DNA from: Desarmillaria ectypa
Taxonomy: Eukaryota; Basidiomycota; Agaricomycetes; Agaricales; Physalacriaceae
Length of the DNA: 64,000 nucleotides
Direction: 5' to 3'
Assembly (NCBI GenBank): GCA_030407005.1
Contig: JAUDYN010000007.1
Coordinates: forward strand, 930,001 to 994,000
The notes beneath the pieces are model-generated. The model was not told the DNA's origin and did no database searches. It saw only the letters and a list, made by a program, of their open reading frames with translations. Positions 59,940-64,000 of the stretch are shown in pieces. The translations under genes were made by a program, and so were the position numbers. Every line of letters starts with the position of its first letter. Positions within the stretch are counted from its first letter, which is position 1.

Positions 59940-60019
59940 TTCAGATATCAGGAATTGAACCCTGAGCCGCCGCACACTGGTATGAAAGGCAGCAACGTTA
60001 GCCGTTACACCGTATCCGA
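59940..60019 (-). tRNA. tRNA-Glu (anticodon UUC) with a short intron; T-arm irregular
   Basis: On the minus strand TCGGATA pairs with TATCTGA (one G-U). GGTGTAACGGCTAACG forms the D-arm. The anticodon stem GCTGC/GCGGC encloses CTTTCA plus an intron of about 11 bases (TACCAGTGTGC). The T-arm reads TCAGG-GTTCAATT-CCTGA, which has an extra base compared with the standard 5-7-5 layout. T-runs follow downstream. It may be functional with a bulged T-stem, or a slightly decayed copy. Confidence 0.6.
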
Positions 60020-60223
60020 CTTATCGATGTTTATACCATTTAAATATTAACATTATAATTTGTAATTCTTTAATAACGTAATTAAACGGCAGTGCGGGCC
60101 GATTCCACGTGTCGAAGTGTTTTCCTCATTTTCATCTTTGACGTTGAGATCCTCTTGTCTGCCGACCGTCGCTAACAATCCGCAGTGTGTCGCTGCTTAC
60201 AATCGAATTACCCTCTCATCGAA

Positions 60224-63085
60224 ATGAATGTAGCCGCGCTGCTACAAGATTCCCCCTCTGATGATCGACGGCCTGGAACTGCGAGCGGCAGCAGCACGAG
60301 GTTGGCTGGTCCTGGGGTTGCTGTCGATGGTGGTGGGAGTAGCGGCGGTGGTGTAGGTGGTGGAGGAAGACTGTCTGACTCAGGGCGGATACCTGATGCT
60401 GCTGTTAACGGTGCTGCTCGTCTACCTGATGCAGGTGTTGGCATGGGGGGTAGAGCCGTTGAGACCAGGTTACCACCAACTGGACCAAGAGAGATGATCC
60501 GCGAGCCACCAAGAGAACCTAGGGAGGATAGAGAACGAAGATTGTCGAGGGAGATGAGTGAACGTGCGCCACCGAGGGAAATAACAACTATGGATTCCCG
60601 GTTGCCTCCCCGGGAGCCAAGAGAAGAGAGGAAAGTCCTTCGATTTTTAAATATTTTGCATTGATTAATGCTGCTTCTAGGTTGGTCCCTCGAGAAATTG
60701 AAAGGCTTCCACCTCGTGAGCTCAGGGATGACAGGTGTGTTTTGCTCTTATCCGTCGTATTTCTACACTAATGTGGACCAAGGTTGGTACCACGAGATAT
60801 ACAAGTTGAACGACAAAATGAACGGTAAGGCCCTTTGCCTATCATTGGGTATCATAATAATGTTTGCGGACCAGGCCAATCGAACGACTTCCACCTCGCG
60901 AACCTAGGGATGATAGGTAATTATCTCCTCATTGTACTCGTTCCATTTGCCTGACGTTAAAAAGACTGGTACCACGGGAAATAGAGCGACGGGACGACAG
61001 GCAAGCAGCATGTCTTTAATTTTCGTGCCGGGCGGTATTCACCCCTTAGTTGTCTAGGCCATTGGAGCGACCCCCCCCCACGCGAACCTAGAGATGATAC
61101 TAGGTGAGTCGTATGCTGCCGTTCGTCTACACCAGCCGTTCATGGCTGACAGGTTGGTACCACGGGAGATTGAGCGAATGCCACCACGCGAACCGAGAGA
61201 TGATAGAACCCCGAGAGAGATTTTGCCACCCCGGGAGATGGAACGCAGGGATGAAAGACTTCCGCCACGCGAAATACCGAGCCGCGAAATTGACAGGCTC
61301 ACTCCTCGCGAAATGGAACGCATACCTCCGAGGGAGCCTCGTATGCCTACACGAGAAAGGAGCCTGATCCGGGAAGAAAGATTGCCACCTAGGGAGCCCC
61401 GAGATCTACGAGATATACCACGAGAGGTAAGAGATATGCGCGAACTCCCGCGGGATCCTAGGGAGATACGTGATTTACCCCGAGAACCACGAGAAATACG
61501 TGATTTGCAACGAGAACATCGCGATATACGTGATTTACCACGGGAGCCTAGGGAGATACGTGACGTGTCCCGAGAGATACGCGATATACGCGAGTTGCCT
61601 AGGGATCCCAGAGAAATACGCGACGTACCTAGGGAGCCAAGAGAAGTGCCTCGAGAGCCGCGAAGTGAGCGTGATCGTGGGGCAGGACCGGGTGGCTGGG
61701 CGCCGTGGCCTAGGGAGGAGGGTTGGTGGGGGTTTGGTGGAAGAGAGAGAGAGAGGAGGGAAAGGGAGAGAATGGATGTTCGGACGATTGATAGAGAACG
61801 TCTAGAGGCAAGGGAGCGAGAAAGAGAAAGGGAGAGGGAGCGAGTTTCGCCTCAGGGACGCACGATACATGACGTGAATAGGGAGAGGGAGCGAGAGAGA
61901 GAGAGAGAAGTGTTCCGCTCTCCAGCAATGGCGAGCCTTGGTATGGATGGACCATATGGGCCAGCCTCAAGAAGAGGTCAAGGTCAGTATTGTTGATATA
62001 TCTCCTTAATTTGGTGACTCACACAATCATACAATCTTCCAGATGACAAAACAGCATCTAGACCGATTAACCCTACCCCTATTAACCCTGCACGCTCAAT
62101 CGTTGATGAAAGGGAGCGGGCTGAGCGATTAAGTGAACGGATGGAGAGGGAACGCGTGGAGAGGGAACGTATGGAACGAGAACGCATGGACCGCCATACA
62201 CCCAAGCCATTCGGGCCAGGCTCGCTTCCTCAGCGGCAATTCCAAAATCAGTTCCACACACAGTTCGTTCCAGCCGCATCTGGTCCAGCCGGTGTTCCAA
62301 TGGGAGGACCTCCAGGGATCGTCTTTGACAATTCAAACAAGAAACGGGAGCGAGAGATAGTACGAGACTCTCGGGGAGGAAAGAGACCAAGGTTATCTCG
62401 TCCCGTTCAAAGCAAGGTGAAACTACACCTGGGAACATATATTTGGCCCAAGGTTCCGTTTCCCTTTCATTTCCCTCCGCCCGCACCCAAAGAGGAGTTC
62501 CCGCCGTTACCGAATCCAGTAAAGGAAGGCGAGGAAGATGCAATCATCGTGGACTGTGAACGGATAGCTGACGTCCTCGTGCCGAATGGATTTTTTCCTG
62601 ATTCCCGGCCACCACCCGGGAAAACCAAAGTATGGGGTGGTGGTGACCCGGAAAGGAGAGTTTACACAGATGATTCTGATCTCTTTTCGTGCGCTGTGCA
62701 TGCAGGTTGGGTCACGTATAGCGGTGCAAGAAAGGCTAAGAAGGAAGGGAACGATTTGAGAGTACATGTAAGGATCATCCGGGTCTCGGGAAGAGGTCCG
62801 GAGGTCGGTCATTCCAAGGAGGAGGTCATTGGCCGTTTTTTAGGCGGATGGGGTGAGGGTGAGGGCGAGGGCGAAGAGGATGATGGACGGGGATTGATGA
62901 GCTGCGGATGGGGAACAGGTCATGATGGGAGTGCTATTGAGGTACTCGGAGTAGAGTGGGTCAGCAGACGGGGCGGTAGGGGGAAAGCAGGACGAAATCA
63001 GAGATTGGATGAGTATGCGCAGAGAAGGCAGGAAGTTATGTCTATCCCTGAGGAATCAGAAATGGTCACGATGAGGTTTGGGTAG
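60224..63085 (+). CDS. Rxt3-domain protein with a mini-exon array (Rpd3L histone deacetylase complex)
   Basis: Proposed exons: 60224-60630, 60681-60734, 60783-60824, 60875-60916, 60965-61000, 61058-61103, 61153-61982 and 62043-63085, about 830 residues. The N-terminus is Gly-rich, then very rich in Pro-Arg-Glu repeats. Exons 2-6 each encode a variant of LVPREIERLPPREPRDDR, and exon 7 continues with many PREIRD-type repeats. The C-terminus holds the Rxt3 domain, with VYTDDSDLFSCAVHAGWVTYSG and DLRVHVRIIRVSG. Rxt3 is a subunit of the nuclear Rpd3L histone deacetylase complex in yeast. The exon 1/2 junction requires a GA donor, exon 5 uses GC, and exon 6 has one extra C in a run of nine that shifts the frame. 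Confidence 0.75.
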
Positions 63086-63658
63086 CACATTGGTTTACAT
63101 ATCTAATTTATTTTTTCGTATTTCTTTTTACTTAGTTTGGTGGAAGTTGACGCCCATGACGATACACAAGTACGTAAGCCGCTGAAGCAAAGCAAGGGGC
63201 AAGTTACTTAGCTTGTCTTCTTCCAGTCTTCTCCAACTTTTCGCCGGCTTTTTACTGCCTGATACGCATCTAACTCCCCTATGTGCTGCGCCGTAATATC
63301 CATTAATGTAGTTATAAGAAGAGTCAAATCTTTCTTATAATCGGCCTCAAGTTGCCGTGCCGGAGTTCCAACCAGGTAACTGCTATACTTCTAAATTTCC
63401 TGGTATTCCTCACAGTCTGACAGAATGGCAGGTCTTGTTTCACACGTGCGCCCGCTTCGTGTCCTTTTCCCGTCAATTCGGACTTCGTATGAAGTTACTC
63501 TTGAACGCCATGATCACTGACAATCTTTATTTAAATCGATTATCCTTCCACCATAATGACAGAAGAAGAGGAATTCAGAAGAAATCAGGCATATCCTGAA
63601 ACATCGTGTTATATTCTTAATGGTAAAATACGAAAATAAAAAGAGTATCAACGCTAAA
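63086..63658. other. Intergenic region between convergent genes
   Basis: 3' flanks of the Rxt3 gene and of the glucanase gene. No gene was recognised. Confidence 0.5.
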
Positions 63659-64000
63659 TTAACCGTATACCTTCACCCAAGCAAAGTTGAAGTAAGCATC
63701 GGCAAAGGCACCAGGGTTATTGTTGACAAAGTCTTATTAATATGCAGGATTAGTTTTATGATTACTTTCATGTAGGCTGTGTGCTTACCAACACAGGAGG
63801 AAGGACAACCGGAGCTTGCGTAGACGTTTCCAGCCCAGTCGCCACCTAATAATGTGGTGAGACACCGAGGGAAAGAAATAAAAGAAAAAGTTACTCACAG
63901 AAAGTTACTGAGATAATTGTCTAGGTAAGCTCGCAGGAGAAGCGTTATAAGGCATCACTTACGGTTGATAATAATGTTCTGGGCACTGAAATGACTCGCC
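63659..64000 (-). CDS. Glycoside hydrolase family 16 glucanase, C-terminal part
   Basis: The minus strand gives four exons, 64000-63963 (cut by the window), 63907-63899, 63845-63789 and 63732-63659. Spliced, they read SHFSAQNIIINLTFCGDWAG, then NVYASSGCPSSCVDFVNNNP, then FADAYFNFAWVKVYG and a stop at 63,659. This is the conserved C-terminus of basidiomycete GH16 endo-beta-1,3(4)-glucanases, secreted enzymes that remodel the fungal wall. The catalytic ExDxxE motif lies outside the window. One exon is only nine bases long and encodes part of LTFC. Confidence 0.85.

Noticed and set aside
62082..62543. Minus-strand frame of 153 codons
   Set aside because: Antisense to the Rxt3-domain exon; no domain and improbable composition.
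1..64000. CRISPR arrays, bacterial operons and riboswitches
   Set aside because: No regularly spaced short repeats were seen, and the spliceosomal introns show a eukaryotic genome.

Overview
The window looks like the nuclear genome of a filamentous basidiomycete, most likely an agaricomycete. Genes are broken by many introns of about 45-60 bases. The recognisable families fit that group: a She3-like mRNA-transport adaptor, an Rxt3-type histone-deacetylase subunit, a KRE9/KNH1-type secreted protein, a GH16 beta-glucanase and a TfdB/PheA-type flavin monooxygenase.

It has two compartments. From 1 to about 19,350 the DNA is AT-rich, almost free of CpG and full of stop codons. It is a graveyard of nested LTR retrotransposons: a Ty3/Gypsy element on the minus strand (1-7,555) with a solo LTR nested in it, a diverged LTR-like block (7,908-8,923), an inverted pair of repeats (9,193-11,047), a Ty1/Copia relic (about 12,200-14,580), and a second Copia-like unit with gag but no pol, surrounded by broken LTR copies and a large near-palindrome (about 15,800-19,330). 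Catalytic Asp and zinc-knuckle Cys codons are lost through G-to-A changes, as expected of RIP or methylcytosine decay. At about 19,350 the composition switches abruptly to ordinary CpG-containing genic DNA.

The genic part holds a broken gene of unknown function (19.8 kb); a nine-exon FAD monooxygenase (20.7-22.75 kb, minus); three copies of a small one-membrane-segment protein (24.2-24.9 intact, 32.7-33.1 short, 35.1-35.8 broken) with duplicated upstream DNA; a decayed RING/coiled-coil gene (26.2-27.3); a KRE9-like secreted protein (28.0-28.5); tandem decayed repeats (29.1-32.1); a RING-like coiled-coil gene (36.8-38.7); a secreted protein whose expected ATG reads CTG (39.3-40.4); another RING/coiled-coil relic (41.3-42.1); a She3-like coiled-coil gene (43.3-45.05); a SAM-dependent methyltransferase (47.8-49.2, minus); an intron-containing tRNA-Gly (52.35-52.44); and a protein with four tandem cysteine/histidine modules (52.7-54.6, minus).

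A small repeat-rich island (58.2-59.8) with a solo LTR, a foldback element and a hairpin precedes a tRNA-Glu. Then comes an Rxt3-domain gene (60.2-63.1) whose 5' half is an array of tiny, same-phase, repeat-encoding exons. The 3' end of a GH16 glucanase gene runs off the right edge.

The genes do not form an evident pathway or biosynthetic cluster. The most unusual objects are the mini-exon array of the Rxt3 gene, the four-module Cys/His protein, and the decaying local gene families. All protein family names come from motifs read by eye; no database search was possible.
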